Source: DTFZ01 sp964510055
GTDB lineage: Bacteria; Bacillota; Clostridia; Christensenellales; SZUA-584
Direction: 5' to 3'
Length of the DNA: 9,944 bases
Assembly (NCBI GenBank): GCA_964510055.1
Contig: CAZDZY010000107.1
Coordinates: 1-9,944, forward strand
The notes beneath the pieces are model-generated. The model did no database searches and was not told the DNA's origin. It saw only the letters and a program-made list of their open reading frames with translations. Each line of letters opens with the position of its first letter. Position 1 is the stretch's first letter. The position numbers and the translations under genes are program-made. Of this stretch, positions 1-6,428 are shown piece after piece.

Positions 1-7
1 GTTTATT

Positions 8-37
8 TGGTTTTGTCCGCTTGCGCTCCCAAAACCA
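8..37. repeat. Inverted repeat at the left edge of the window
   Basis: TGGTTTTG at 8-15 is the exact reverse complement of CAAAACCA at 30-37, leaving a 14-base loop. Neither strand has a T-tract after the stem, so it does not look like an ordinary intrinsic terminator. It lies beyond the likely terminator of speB and may belong to whatever is to the left of the window. Function unknown. Confidence 0.4.
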
Positions 38-49
38 CACTAAAGTGTA

Positions 50-81
50 CAATAATAAGGCTTCACCGTCAGGAAAAGCCT
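50..81 (-). terminator. Probable intrinsic terminator of the spe operon
   Basis: Read on the minus strand, AGGCTT (81-76) pairs with AAGCCT (63-58). Further G-T and C-G pairs close a TGAC tetraloop, with one T-T mismatch in the stem. The stem is followed by TATTATTG, which is T-rich but broken by A residues, so termination may be partial. It lies about 40 bases after the speB stop codon, where the four-gene operon should end. Confidence 0.5.
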
Positions 82-122
82 ATTAAGAATATCATGCAAA
101 CAGATATATGAATATACTAATT

Positions 123-974
123 TCAGCCAAGTATAAGCAGCAGCTCGCGCAAGACTTTGCATGCCACGACAGTCGAAGCTCCGCTTGCGTCGTAGTGGGG
201 GGAGAGTTCGTTCACGTCGGCGCCGACTATGTTGAGACGGGACATCTTCAGCATACAGCCTAAAAGTTCATTGTATGTCAGGCCGCCCGCCTCCGGCGTG
301 CCCGTTCCGGGCAGCACGGAAGAATCGAGCACGTCGAGGTCGATGGAGAGGTATACAGGCTTTTCCCCGACGGCTTTTAACGCATGATCGAAGTTTTCGC
401 AGGTAAAAAAGTTAGTGTATACATGCGATCTGCCCCATTCTATCTCTTCACGTTCACCCGAGCGAATGCCGTACTGGAATATACGATTGTCGCCGACGAG
501 TTCCCAGACGCGGCGCATAACTGTAGCGTGCGAAAGCTTCTGCCCGTAATACTTGTCCCGCAAATCCGCGTGCGCGTCAAAATGGATAACGTGCAGCTCG
601 GGATATTTTTGCGCCAGCGGGCGGACAGCGCCCAGCGTTACGAGGTGCTCGCCGCCTATCATCACAGGTATCTTTTCATCCTGCACTATCTTTGCGGCTG
701 CTTTTTCTATAGCTTTGAGCGCCTGCTGCGAATTGCCGATAGGTATATTTACATTGCCTATATCGCAGGCTTTGATATCTGCGAGGTCTTTGCTTTGATG
801 TATACTGTATGTTTCGATGCCGCCGTCGCTTGCGCTGCGCATCGCCTGGGGTGCAAAGCGCGTGCCGGGATGATAAGACGTAGTCCCGTCGAACGGCGCG
901 CCGAAGACGATTATCTTTGAGTCTTTATATTTGGTATCGCATGCTATAAACGTAAGCGCGCTGTTATTATTCAT
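123..974 (-). CDS. speB: Agmatinase
   Basis: Hydrolyses agmatine to putrescine and urea in the cytoplasm, the second step from arginine to polyamines. The protein belongs to the arginase/agmatinase (ureohydrolase) family. With the start used here (283 aa) the binuclear manganese ligands are visible: H110 in GGEH, D133, H135 and D137 in HFDAHAD, and D212 and D214 in SIDLDV. The segment LPGTGTPEAGG that follows is typical of agmatinases. ATG at 974 is preferred over an upstream GTG at 983, because a GGAG lies 10 bases before the ATG but only about one base from the GTG. It overlaps the end of speE by 8 bases, so translation is probably coupled. Last gene of the speDAEB operon. Guanidinobutyrase or formiminoglutamase are possible for the family but unlikely beside speA and speE. 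Confidence 0.93.
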   Translation of the reverse strand: MNNNSALTFIACDTKYKDSKIIVFGAPFDGTTSYHPGTRFAPQAMRSASDGGIETYSIHQSKDLADIKACDIGNVNIPIGNSQQALKAIEKAAAKIVQDEKIPVMIGGEHLVTLGAVRPLAQKYPELHVIHFDAHADLRDKYYGQKLSHATVMRRVWELVGDNRIFQYGIRSGEREEIEWGRSHVYTNFFTCENFDHALKAVGEKPVYLSIDLDVLDSSVLPGTGTPEAGGLTYNELLGCMLKMSRLNIVGADVNELSPHYDASGASTVVACKVLRELLLILG

Positions 975-1824
975 AATCGACACTCTCCAACATATCTATC
1001 ACATATGTAGGCAGCGCAAAAGCCGCTTTATGCAATTCTGTATTATAATACTTCGTTTTTATCCCGAGGGCGTTCCATCTGCCGGCGTCAAGATCGAGTA
1101 TGGGGTCTATCTTTTTCGAAGCAAAACCGAAAAGCCAGTGGCCGGACGGGTAAGTAGGTATATGGGCCTGGTATACGCGGCAGATAGGGAAGAACTCGTT
1201 TATCCTCTGATGGGCTCTTTTCATGTTATTGGAGTATTCAGTGTAGTAAGGGCTCTCGTGCTGGTTTACCAATATACCGTTGTCGGTAAGCGCGTTGTAG
1301 CAGTTGCCGTAGAACTCTTTTGTAAACAATCCTTCGCCCGGGCCGATTGGATCGGTCGAGTCCACTATAACGAGATCGTATACCCCTGTTTTTGAGCGCG
1401 CGAACCGAAGGCCGTCTTCATAATGGATCTTTACGCGGGGGTCGTTTAAACTGCACGTGAGGGAAGGCAGGTATTCGCGGCAGACGTCAACTACCTTCTT
1501 ATCAATCTCTACCATATCTATCCGCTCGATGGTCTTATATCTGGTGAGTTCCCTTACGCTTCCGCCGTCTCCCGCGCCTATAACGAGCACATTCTTTATG
1601 TCGGGATTGGCGGCCATAGGTACGTGGATTATCATATCATGATAAATGAACTCGTCTTTTTCAGTGACCATCATGAGCCCGTCGAGCGTCATAAACAGGC
1701 CGAACTCGTCGGAGTCGAAAACATCGATCCTCTGGAAATCGCTTTCACCGCTGTAAAGCTGATGTTTGACCCTTATCGAAAACCTTACCGATTCAGTGTG
1801 TTCTTCCGTATACCATAATTCCAT
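967..1824 (-). CDS. speE: Spermidine synthase (polyamine aminopropyltransferase)
   Basis: Transfers the aminopropyl group of decarboxylated S-adenosylmethionine to putrescine, giving spermidine and methylthioadenosine. The protein starts MELWYTEE, close to the remembered Bacillus SpeE start. It has the nucleotide-binding glycine loop IGAGDGG near residues 82-88, the catalytic segment VDSTDPIGP near 154-162, and the conserved PTYPSGHW near 223-230. ATG at 1824 (285 aa) is favoured over ATG at 1830 (287 aa), because GGAG at 1833-1836 is 8 bases from the former and only 2 from the latter. It starts 13 bases after the speA stop and overlaps speB. One mild oddity is YHDM near residues 61-64, where relatives usually have YHEM. 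Its substrates are supplied by the neighbouring SpeB and SpeD. Confidence 0.95.
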   Translation of the reverse strand: MELWYTEEHTESVRFSIRVKHQLYSGESDFQRIDVFDSDEFGLFMTLDGLMMVTEKDEFIYHDMIIHVPMAANPDIKNVLVIGAGDGGSVRELTRYKTIERIDMVEIDKKVVDVCREYLPSLTCSLNDPRVKIHYEDGLRFARSKTGVYDLVIVDSTDPIGPGEGLFTKEFYGNCYNALTDNGILVNQHESPYYTEYSNNMKRAHQRINEFFPICRVYQAHIPTYPSGHWLFGFASKKIDPILDLDAGRWNALGIKTKYYNTELHKAAFALPTYVIDMLESVDYE

Positions 1825-1837
1825 TTTCATTTCTCCA

Positions 1838-3325
1838 TTAAATCAGGATATTTATATTTTCTATCCTCATATCTTCGGCGCCGGTGAGGAGAGCGCCTTT
1901 TCTCTTCGCGTACTGTATGTAATTTATGATCTCTTTGGTTATAACTTCCCCGGGTGCGATTATAGGTATGCCCGGCGGGTAGCACATTACAAAATCCCCG
2001 CTCGTTTCATTGACGCTTTTTTCGAGCGGAACGCTTTTCTTTTTCGCGTAGAACGCCTTTTCGGGCGAAACTCTGACAATGGGGATTATATATTCGTGAT
2101 CGAACATACCCGTGTCGTGCGCTGATTTGAGCCTTTTTATCTCTGCAAGGGCCGCGACAAGCCGCTCTATGGCAAGAGTGGTGTCGCCGACGGATATTAT
2201 GGCGAGGAAATTTGCGACGTCCCCGAATTCGACCTGTATGGAGTATTCATCGCGCAGTATATCATACACCTCAAAGCCGGCAAGGCCGAGCTTTATAGTG
2301 TTTATGCTGAGCTTGGTGCGGTCGAAATCATGTACTGCGGGGCCTTTTATCTCTTTGGAGAAAGCGTAATAGCCGCCGATATCGTTTATCTCGCTGCGAG
2401 CGTATTCGGCAAGCTCCAGCACCTTGTCAAACATCGCGATACCATTAAGCGCAAGGGTCTTTCTCGCGATATCGAGCGATGAAAGAAGAAGGTAAGAAGC
2501 ACTCGTTGTCTGCGTAAGGTTTATGACTACTCGCATGTGATCGGTATTGACGCGCTCATTATTGACGAGCAATAATGAGCTTTGCGTAAGCGAGCCGCCG
2601 GTTTTATGAACGCTGACGGCAGCCATGTCGGCGCCCAGATGCATAGCCGCTGCAGGCAGTTTATCGTGGAAATAAAAGTGCGTGCCGTGGGCTTCATCGG
2701 CAAGTACGAGCATGCCGTGGCTGTGGGCAAGCTTTATTATACCTTCAAGGTCTGAGCATATGCCGTAGTAAGTCGGGTTGTTTACAAAAACCGCTTTTGC
2801 GTCGGGGTTTTCGAGTATGGCCTTTTCAACATCTTTAAGCGCCATGCCGAGTGGGATCCCCAACTCGGCATTTATACCGGGATTGACGTATACGGGAACC
2901 GCCCCGCAGAGTATTACCGCGTTTATCGCGCTTCTGTGAACGTTGCGAGGCATAATTATCTTATCGTTTTCGCCGCAGCACCCGAGTATCATAGCCTGCA
3001 CAGAAGAAGTAGTGCCACCGACGAGAAAAAATACGCTGTCGCATCCGAAAGCCTCGGCGGCTACCGCCTCGGCTTCTCTGATAACTGATATGGGATGGCA
3101 GAGGTTATCAAGCGATTTCATTGAGTTTACGTCTATCGATATGCATTTATCGCCGAGAAAATCACGCAGTTCGGGCGTTCCCTTGCCCTGCTTGTGCCCG
3201 GGCACATCGAAAGACACCACCCGGCGCTGGCGGTATGCCGAAAGCGCGGTCATAATGGGAGTCTTCGATTGCCGCTCGCGGTAAGCTGGGTCGTTCTGCC
3301 GCTTACTTATAGATGTTTGTGCCAT
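1838..3325 (-). CDS. speA: Pyridoxal-phosphate amino acid decarboxylase, probably arginine decarboxylase
   Basis: A 495-aa member of the Orn/Lys/Arg decarboxylase major-domain family, of the shorter Gram-positive type (Bacillus SpeA-like). Visible landmarks are the N-terminal VPGHKQGKG near residues 41-49, the cofactor-contacting LADEAHGTH near 208-216, and the PLP lysine K241 in SVHKTGGSLTQSS. A smaller C-terminal domain follows and includes a PPGIPIIAPGE segment. Family membership alone does not separate arginine, lysine and ornithine as substrate. An agmatinase in the same operon makes arginine (giving agmatine) by far the best inference. The start overlaps the speD end by 23 bases and only a weak purine-rich site precedes it, so translational coupling to speD is likely. 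Confidence 0.9.
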   Translation of the reverse strand: MAQTSISKRQNDPAYRERQSKTPIMTALSAYRQRRVVSFDVPGHKQGKGTPELRDFLGDKCISIDVNSMKSLDNLCHPISVIREAEAVAAEAFGCDSVFFLVGGTTSSVQAMILGCCGENDKIIMPRNVHRSAINAVILCGAVPVYVNPGINAELGIPLGMALKDVEKAILENPDAKAVFVNNPTYYGICSDLEGIIKLAHSHGMLVLADEAHGTHFYFHDKLPAAAMHLGADMAAVSVHKTGGSLTQSSLLLVNNERVNTDHMRVVINLTQTTSASYLLLSSLDIARKTLALNGIAMFDKVLELAEYARSEINDIGGYYAFSKEIKGPAVHDFDRTKLSINTIKLGLAGFEVYDILRDEYSIQVEFGDVANFLAIISVGDTTLAIERLVAALAEIKRLKSAHDTGMFDHEYIIPIVRVSPEKAFYAKKKSVPLEKSVNETSGDFVMCYPPGIPIIAPGEVITKEIINYIQYAKRKGALLTGAEDMRIENINILI

Positions 3326-4106
3326 AATATATTTCTATCATCTCTCTGTAAAGCTTGTCTCTTATTTCCCTTCTCTGATCAGGTTTCAGAGTATATACGT
3401 CGGTATTAAAGAGATAGTTACTGAGGTCTATCTCTTTTCTTATCATCTTTGTGTGAAATATATTCGACTGATATACGTTTACATCGATCGCGTCATATTC
3501 GTTCAGAGTCTCCTTATTGATAAAATTTTGTATCGAATTGATCTCGTGGTCGATATAATATTTATTCCCGTTAACGTCGCGCGTAAACCCGCGCACGCGG
3601 TAATCTATTGAAATAATATCGGAATCGAAACTAGATATAAGAAAATCAAGAGCTTTAAGAGGGGATATCTTTCCGCAGGTAGAAACGTCGATATCAACCC
3701 TGAAAGTTGTAATCTCTTTTTCAGGATGGAATTCGGGGTATGTATGCACCGTAACGTGGCTTTTATCGAGGTGCGCAACCACGCTGTCCTTTTCAAAAAC
3801 TATTTTCCCTTTATTGCAGCTGGGGTCGATAACGTTTACATCTATAGGTTCCTCGCTTATAAGTATGGCTGCGCTCGCACCCTGAGGTTCGTAATCCTGT
3901 TTTGATATGTTGAGCACGTGCGCTCCGATGATGTCCGTAACGGTGCATAGTATGTTTGTCAGGCGCTCTGAGTTATACTGCTCGTCTATATAAATAAGAT
4001 AATCGTTTTTATCTTTATGCGACTCTGCGTAACACACGTCATATATATTAAAGCTTAAGGATTTGGTCAGATTATTAAATCCGTAAAGCGTTATCTTTTT
4101 CTCCAA
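3303..4106 (-). CDS. speD: S-adenosylmethionine decarboxylase proenzyme, E. coli type
   Basis: Makes decarboxylated S-adenosylmethionine, the aminopropyl donor for SpeE. The 267-aa protein matches the long enterobacterial SpeD class rather than the short Bacillus SpeH class. HGFNNLTKSLSF-like, QDYEPQGAS, LDKSHVTVHTYPE, STCGKISPLKAL, DYRVRGFTRD and DHEINSIQNF segments are all present. Self-cleavage is expected between K115 and S116, with S116 becoming the pyruvoyl cofactor; C144 in STCG is the likely catalytic cysteine. The start appears to be TTG at 4106, with AAAGGA 12 bases upstream, a rather long spacing. No in-frame ATG or GTG was found nearby, and ATT at 4112 would have better spacing but is a rare start. 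First gene of the operon, 28 or so bases after the predicted transcription start. Confidence 0.95.
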   Translation of the reverse strand: MEKKITLYGFNNLTKSLSFNIYDVCYAESHKDKNDYLIYIDEQYNSERLTNILCTVTDIIGAHVLNISKQDYEPQGASAAILISEEPIDVNVIDPSCNKGKIVFEKDSVVAHLDKSHVTVHTYPEFHPEKEITTFRVDIDVSTCGKISPLKALDFLISSFDSDIISIDYRVRGFTRDVNGNKYYIDHEINSIQNFINKETLNEYDAIDVNVYQSNIFHTKMIRKEIDLSNYLFNTDVYTLKPDQRREIRDKLYREMIEIYYGTNIYK

Positions 4107-4140
4107 CTCAATATCACGTCCTTTAATGTTTTTCGGAAAA

Positions 4141-4168
4141 ATAATATCACAAATATACCAAAAATCAA
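4141..4168 (-). promoter_or_regulatory. Predicted sigma-A promoter of the spe operon
   Basis: On the minus strand, TTGATT (4168-4163) is followed after 16 bases by TATTAT (4146-4141). These match the consensus at 4 of 6 and 5 of 6 positions. Transcription would start near 4134, giving a leader of about 28 bases before speD. That is too short for a riboswitch, so none is proposed. The AT-rich setting allows other -35 choices. Confidence 0.5.
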
Positions 4169-4227
4169 ATACAAATCAGTTTATTTTAAGGCCACGAACC
4201 TATTATATGCTGATATAAAAAATGATA

Positions 4228-4256
4228 TTGACAAATAAAACAAAGCGCGCTATAGT
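4228..4256 (+). promoter_or_regulatory. Strong sigma-A promoter of the GntR-ABC operon
   Basis: TTGACA at 4228-4233 is a perfect -35 box. It is followed after 17 bases by TATAGT at 4251-4256 (5 of 6). Transcription should begin near 4263, about 30 bases before the GntR start codon. It is divergent from the spe promoter, with about 60 bases between the -35 boxes. Confidence 0.8.
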
Positions 4257-4276
4257 TAGTTACATAAGTAGATAAC
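4255..4276. promoter_or_regulatory. Probable GntR (YtrA-type) operator
   Basis: GTTAGTTAC at 4255-4263 and GTAGATAAC at 4268-4276 form an inverted repeat around ATAA, with 7 of 9 positions complementary. The repeat overlaps the end of the -10 box and the expected transcription start. A repressor bound here would block initiation. Its place just before the GntR gene suggests autorepression of the whole operon. That the neighbouring regulator binds it is inference. Confidence 0.55.
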
Positions 4277-4293
4277 CAAAGGAGTGCATACCC

Positions 4294-4662
4294 ATGTTTC
4301 TGAATTTCAACAGCGATACTCCGATATTTATTCAGATCGCGGACGAGATAGAAAACGCTATAATCTCAGATATGTTCAGGGAAGATCAGCAGGTACCTTC
4401 AACGACCGAGATATCGGTGCAATACAAGATAAACCCGGCGACTGTGCTGAAAGGAATAGGGCTGCTCGCAGACGGCGGTATTTTATACAAGAAAAGAGGG
4501 CTGGGGATGTTTGTAGCTTTGGGAGCGAAAGATAAGATAATTCAAAAGAGAAAGCAGGCGTTTTTTGACAAATATATACTTCCGCTTGTATCGGAAGCCG
4601 ATAAGCTTTTAATAACTAAGAATGAAATATTTGAGATGATAAAGAAAGGAAAAAAGGAATGA
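4294..4662 (+). CDS. GntR-family transcriptional regulator, YtrA subfamily
   Basis: A 122-aa repressor-type protein. The first 75 or so residues form the GntR winged helix: PIFIQIADEIENAI, then QVPSTTEISVQYKINPATV (recognition helix region), then GILYKKRGLGMFV (wing). Only about 45 residues follow, as in the YtrA subfamily, which lacks the large effector domain of other GntR proteins. The start has AAAGGAG at 4278-4284, 9 bases upstream. Its stop overlaps the ATPase start in ATGA, so the two are co-translated. YtrA-type regulators commonly repress the ABC transporter genes beside them and respond to cell-envelope stress or peptide antibiotics. The actual signal here is unknown. Confidence 0.9.
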   Translation: MFLNFNSDTPIFIQIADEIENAIISDMFREDQQVPSTTEISVQYKINPATVLKGIGLLADGGILYKKRGLGMFVALGAKDKIIQKRKQAFFDKYILPLVSEADKLLITKNEIFEMIKKGKKE

Positions 4663-5510
4663 GCAATATCGAGGTCAAAAACATAACGAAGCAGTTCGGC
4701 GCGACGACTGCTTTAAGAGACGTAAACCTTAAGTTTGAAGAGAACAAGATATACGGGCTGCTGGGAAGGAACGGCGCCGGTAAAACTACAATGCTTAATC
4801 TTATTACAAACAAGCTGTTTCCGACTTCCGGAGAGATATTTATCGACAATGAAAAGGTTTATGAGAACGATAAAGCGCTTTCAAAGGTATTCTGCATGGG
4901 CGACAGCAGGCTGTATCCGCATACGATGAAGGTAAGCGAGGTATTCAAGTGGTCAAAAGAGTTTTACCCGGATATGGACATGGATTATGCGGATCATCTT
5001 GCGGACAGATTCGCGCTCAGCAAGAAAAAGAGGATAAGGGAGCTTTCCACAGGATATGAGTCGATATTCCAGATAATAATCGCTCTTGCGTGCAAGGCTC
5101 CGGTGCTTTTACTGGATGAGCCGGTGCTCGGGCTGGACGCGAACTTCAGGGACCTGTTTTACAGGGAACTGCTCGATAACTACAGCAAGAATCCCAGAAC
5201 TATCATAATTTCGACTCATCTTATAGAAGAAGCAGCCGACGTTATAGAAAACGTAGTGATAATCAAAAACGGGCAGATATTGCTGCAGGATGAAGCGCAG
5301 CATCTGCTGTCGATGGGATTCACGGTAACCGGCCCGCAAGGCAAAGTAGATGCGTTTTTGGCAGGAAAAAAAGTGCTCGGGGCCGATATACTCGGAGGTA
5401 TCAAGAGCGCGTATCTGCTGGAAAAGCTCGACAAATCAACTGTGCCCGACGGGATAGAAGTTTCCGGCATGAAACTTCAGAGCCTGTTCATCTATCTGAC
5501 AAACGCTTAA
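4659..5510 (+). CDS. ABC transporter ATP-binding protein
   Basis: A 283-aa cytoplasmic ATPase that would power the adjacent permeases. It shows Walker A GRNGAGKT at 36-43, an ABC signature in the form LSTGY at 129-133 rather than LSGGQ, Walker B VLLLDEP at 149-155 with the catalytic E154, a D-loop GLD at 158-160, and the switch histidine H187 in ISTHLIEEA. The usual Q-loop glutamine appears absent: the aligned segment reads VFCMGDSRLYP, with glycine (G81) in its place. About 70 residues follow the nucleotide-binding core. ATG overlaps the GntR stop by 4 bases, and AAAGGA lies 8 bases upstream. The gene ends in the ribosome site of the first permease. Substrate unknown. A degraded second copy of its 3' end lies at 6281-6417. 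Confidence 0.93.
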   Translation: MSNIEVKNITKQFGATTALRDVNLKFEENKIYGLLGRNGAGKTTMLNLITNKLFPTSGEIFIDNEKVYENDKALSKVFCMGDSRLYPHTMKVSEVFKWSKEFYPDMDMDYADHLADRFALSKKKRIRELSTGYESIFQIIIALACKAPVLLLDEPVLGLDANFRDLFYRELLDNYSKNPRTIIISTHLIEEAADVIENVVIIKNGQILLQDEAQHLLSMGFTVTGPQGKVDAFLAGKKVLGADILGGIKSAYLLEKLDKSTVPDGIEVSGMKLQSLFIYLTNA

Positions 5511-5523
5511 GGAGGAAAGAAAA

Positions 5524-6276
5524 ATGAAATTAAAAGCGGCATTTAAATATCAGCTTTCCGGCATGAAAAGGCCGGTGATAATATATTATCTGGTCATATA
5601 TTGCATTTTCATATTGATGATAGTGCAGCAGGCATCGATGCGAGGTGAGAGTTTTAAGATATCATCGAGCGGTATGGAAACGGCAACGCTGATATTCCTT
5701 TTTATTACCGGGCTCAACTCGTTTAAAGGCACGTTCCAGTTGTTCCTCGCAAATGGCATATCAAGAAAGACAATGTTCAAAAGCTATGTAACGTCATTGC
5801 TGCCCTTGGCAGCCGGCATGGCGGCTATAGACAGCTTAAACGGATTTTTGATGTCGTTGTTCGGAAATTACCGCCCGTTATTTTATACTATGTATCAAAC
5901 CCATTACGGAACGGCGTCATGGAACGGTATGACAGCCGGCATGTATCTGGACGGTTTCATTTGGCTGTTCTTCTTCTACGCGCTTGTTGCAATGGCAGGT
6001 TTCTTTATAACTACGCTGTATTACAGGATGAACAAACCGTTAAAACTGATAGTATCGATCGGAGTCCCCGTATTCTTCTTTATTATACTGCCGTACGTCG
6101 ATGCGTATATATTCAGAGGGCAGATCTACGATGCGATAGGGTATATATTTGCAAAGGCGGGCGGATTCCTCGATGGTTTCAATCCTTACATAGCGGTACC
6201 CTCGTGCGCTGTATCATTTGCCGTATTCGGGGCTTTAAGCTTCCTGACGATGAGAAAGGCAACCGTAAAACAATAA
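5524..6276 (+). CDS. ABC transporter permease-like membrane protein, copy 1
   Basis: A 250-aa integral membrane protein with about six hydrophobic segments (near 17-36, 52-66, 89-111, 143-166, 174-193 and 224-243). This is the pattern of ABC-2-type permeases that pair with YtrA-regulated ATPases. No catalytic motif is visible. The short basic N-terminus (MKLKAAFKYQLSGMKRP) suggests it begins in the cytoplasm. AAGGAGG at 5509-5515, overlapping the ATPase stop, lies 8 bases before the ATG, so the two genes are tightly coupled. A second permease at 6429-7184 is roughly 70% identical by eye. Export of a peptide or lipid-like compound, or envelope stress defence, is plausible from the family but not shown. 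Confidence 0.82.
   Translation: MKLKAAFKYQLSGMKRPVIIYYLVIYCIFILMIVQQASMRGESFKISSSGMETATLIFLFITGLNSFKGTFQLFLANGISRKTMFKSYVTSLLPLAAGMAAIDSLNGFLMSLFGNYRPLFYTMYQTHYGTASWNGMTAGMYLDGFIWLFFFYALVAMAGFFITTLYYRMNKPLKLIVSIGVPVFFFIILPYVDAYIFRGQIYDAIGYIFAKAGGFLDGFNPYIAVPSCAVSFAVFGALSFLTMRKATVKQ
6212..6276 (+). repeat. 65-base exact direct repeat, copy 1
   Basis: These bases, the last 21 codons of permease copy 1 and its stop, are identical to 7120-7184, the end of permease copy 2. They encode the SFAVFGALSFLTMRKATVKQ tail. The genes differ at many silent positions elsewhere, so this block stands out. Confidence 0.9.
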
Positions 6277-6280
6277 ACTC

Positions 6281-6417
6281 ATTTCGACGCATCTCATAGA
6301 AGAAGCAGCCGATAGCGCGTATCTGCTTTAGAAGCTTGATAAAGCATCGGTTCCGGACGGGCTCGAAGTTTCCGGGATGAAATTGCAGAACCTTTTATCT
6401 GTCTGACAAACGCTTGA
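6281..6417 (+). pseudogene. Remnant of a duplicated ABC ATPase 3' end
   Basis: This 137-base stretch is a decayed copy of the ATPase gene end. Bases 6281-6313 align with 5208-5240 (encoding ISTHLIEEAAD). Bases 6314-6417 align with 5406-5510 (SAYLL-KLDK-VPDG-EVSGMKLQ). The 165 bases in between are missing, a loss of exactly 55 codons. The reading frame also has a TAG where the intact gene has a glutamate codon (residue 255), and a one-base deletion near 6399 that shifts the end. It has no start, Walker motifs or signature, so it cannot make an ATPase. It begins four bases after the stop of permease 1 and ends in the ribosome site of permease 2, the only part that appears to be under selection. 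Confidence 0.92.
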
Positions 6418-6428
6418 GGAGGAAAAAA

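Noticed and set aside
384..920. 178-aa open frame on the plus strand inside speB
   Set aside because: It lies antisense to an agmatinase with all metal ligands. It has no ribosome site and no recognisable domain, and is a by-product of codon bias.
931..1395. 154-aa open frame on the plus strand across speB and speE
   Set aside because: It is antisense to two well-supported genes and its translation resembles no known family.
1838..3325. Calling the decarboxylase a lysine or ornithine enzyme
   Set aside because: The fold family allows it, but agmatinase in the same operon makes sense only if agmatine is made from arginine.
4107..4293. A riboswitch or attenuator in the leader of the spe operon or the GntR operon
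   Set aside because: Both predicted leaders are about 30 bases long and no terminator-like or structured element is visible in them.
6281..6417. The ATPase remnant as a functional short peptide
   Set aside because: The internal stop, frameshift and lack of a start codon argue against translation. It is better read as a decayed duplicate.
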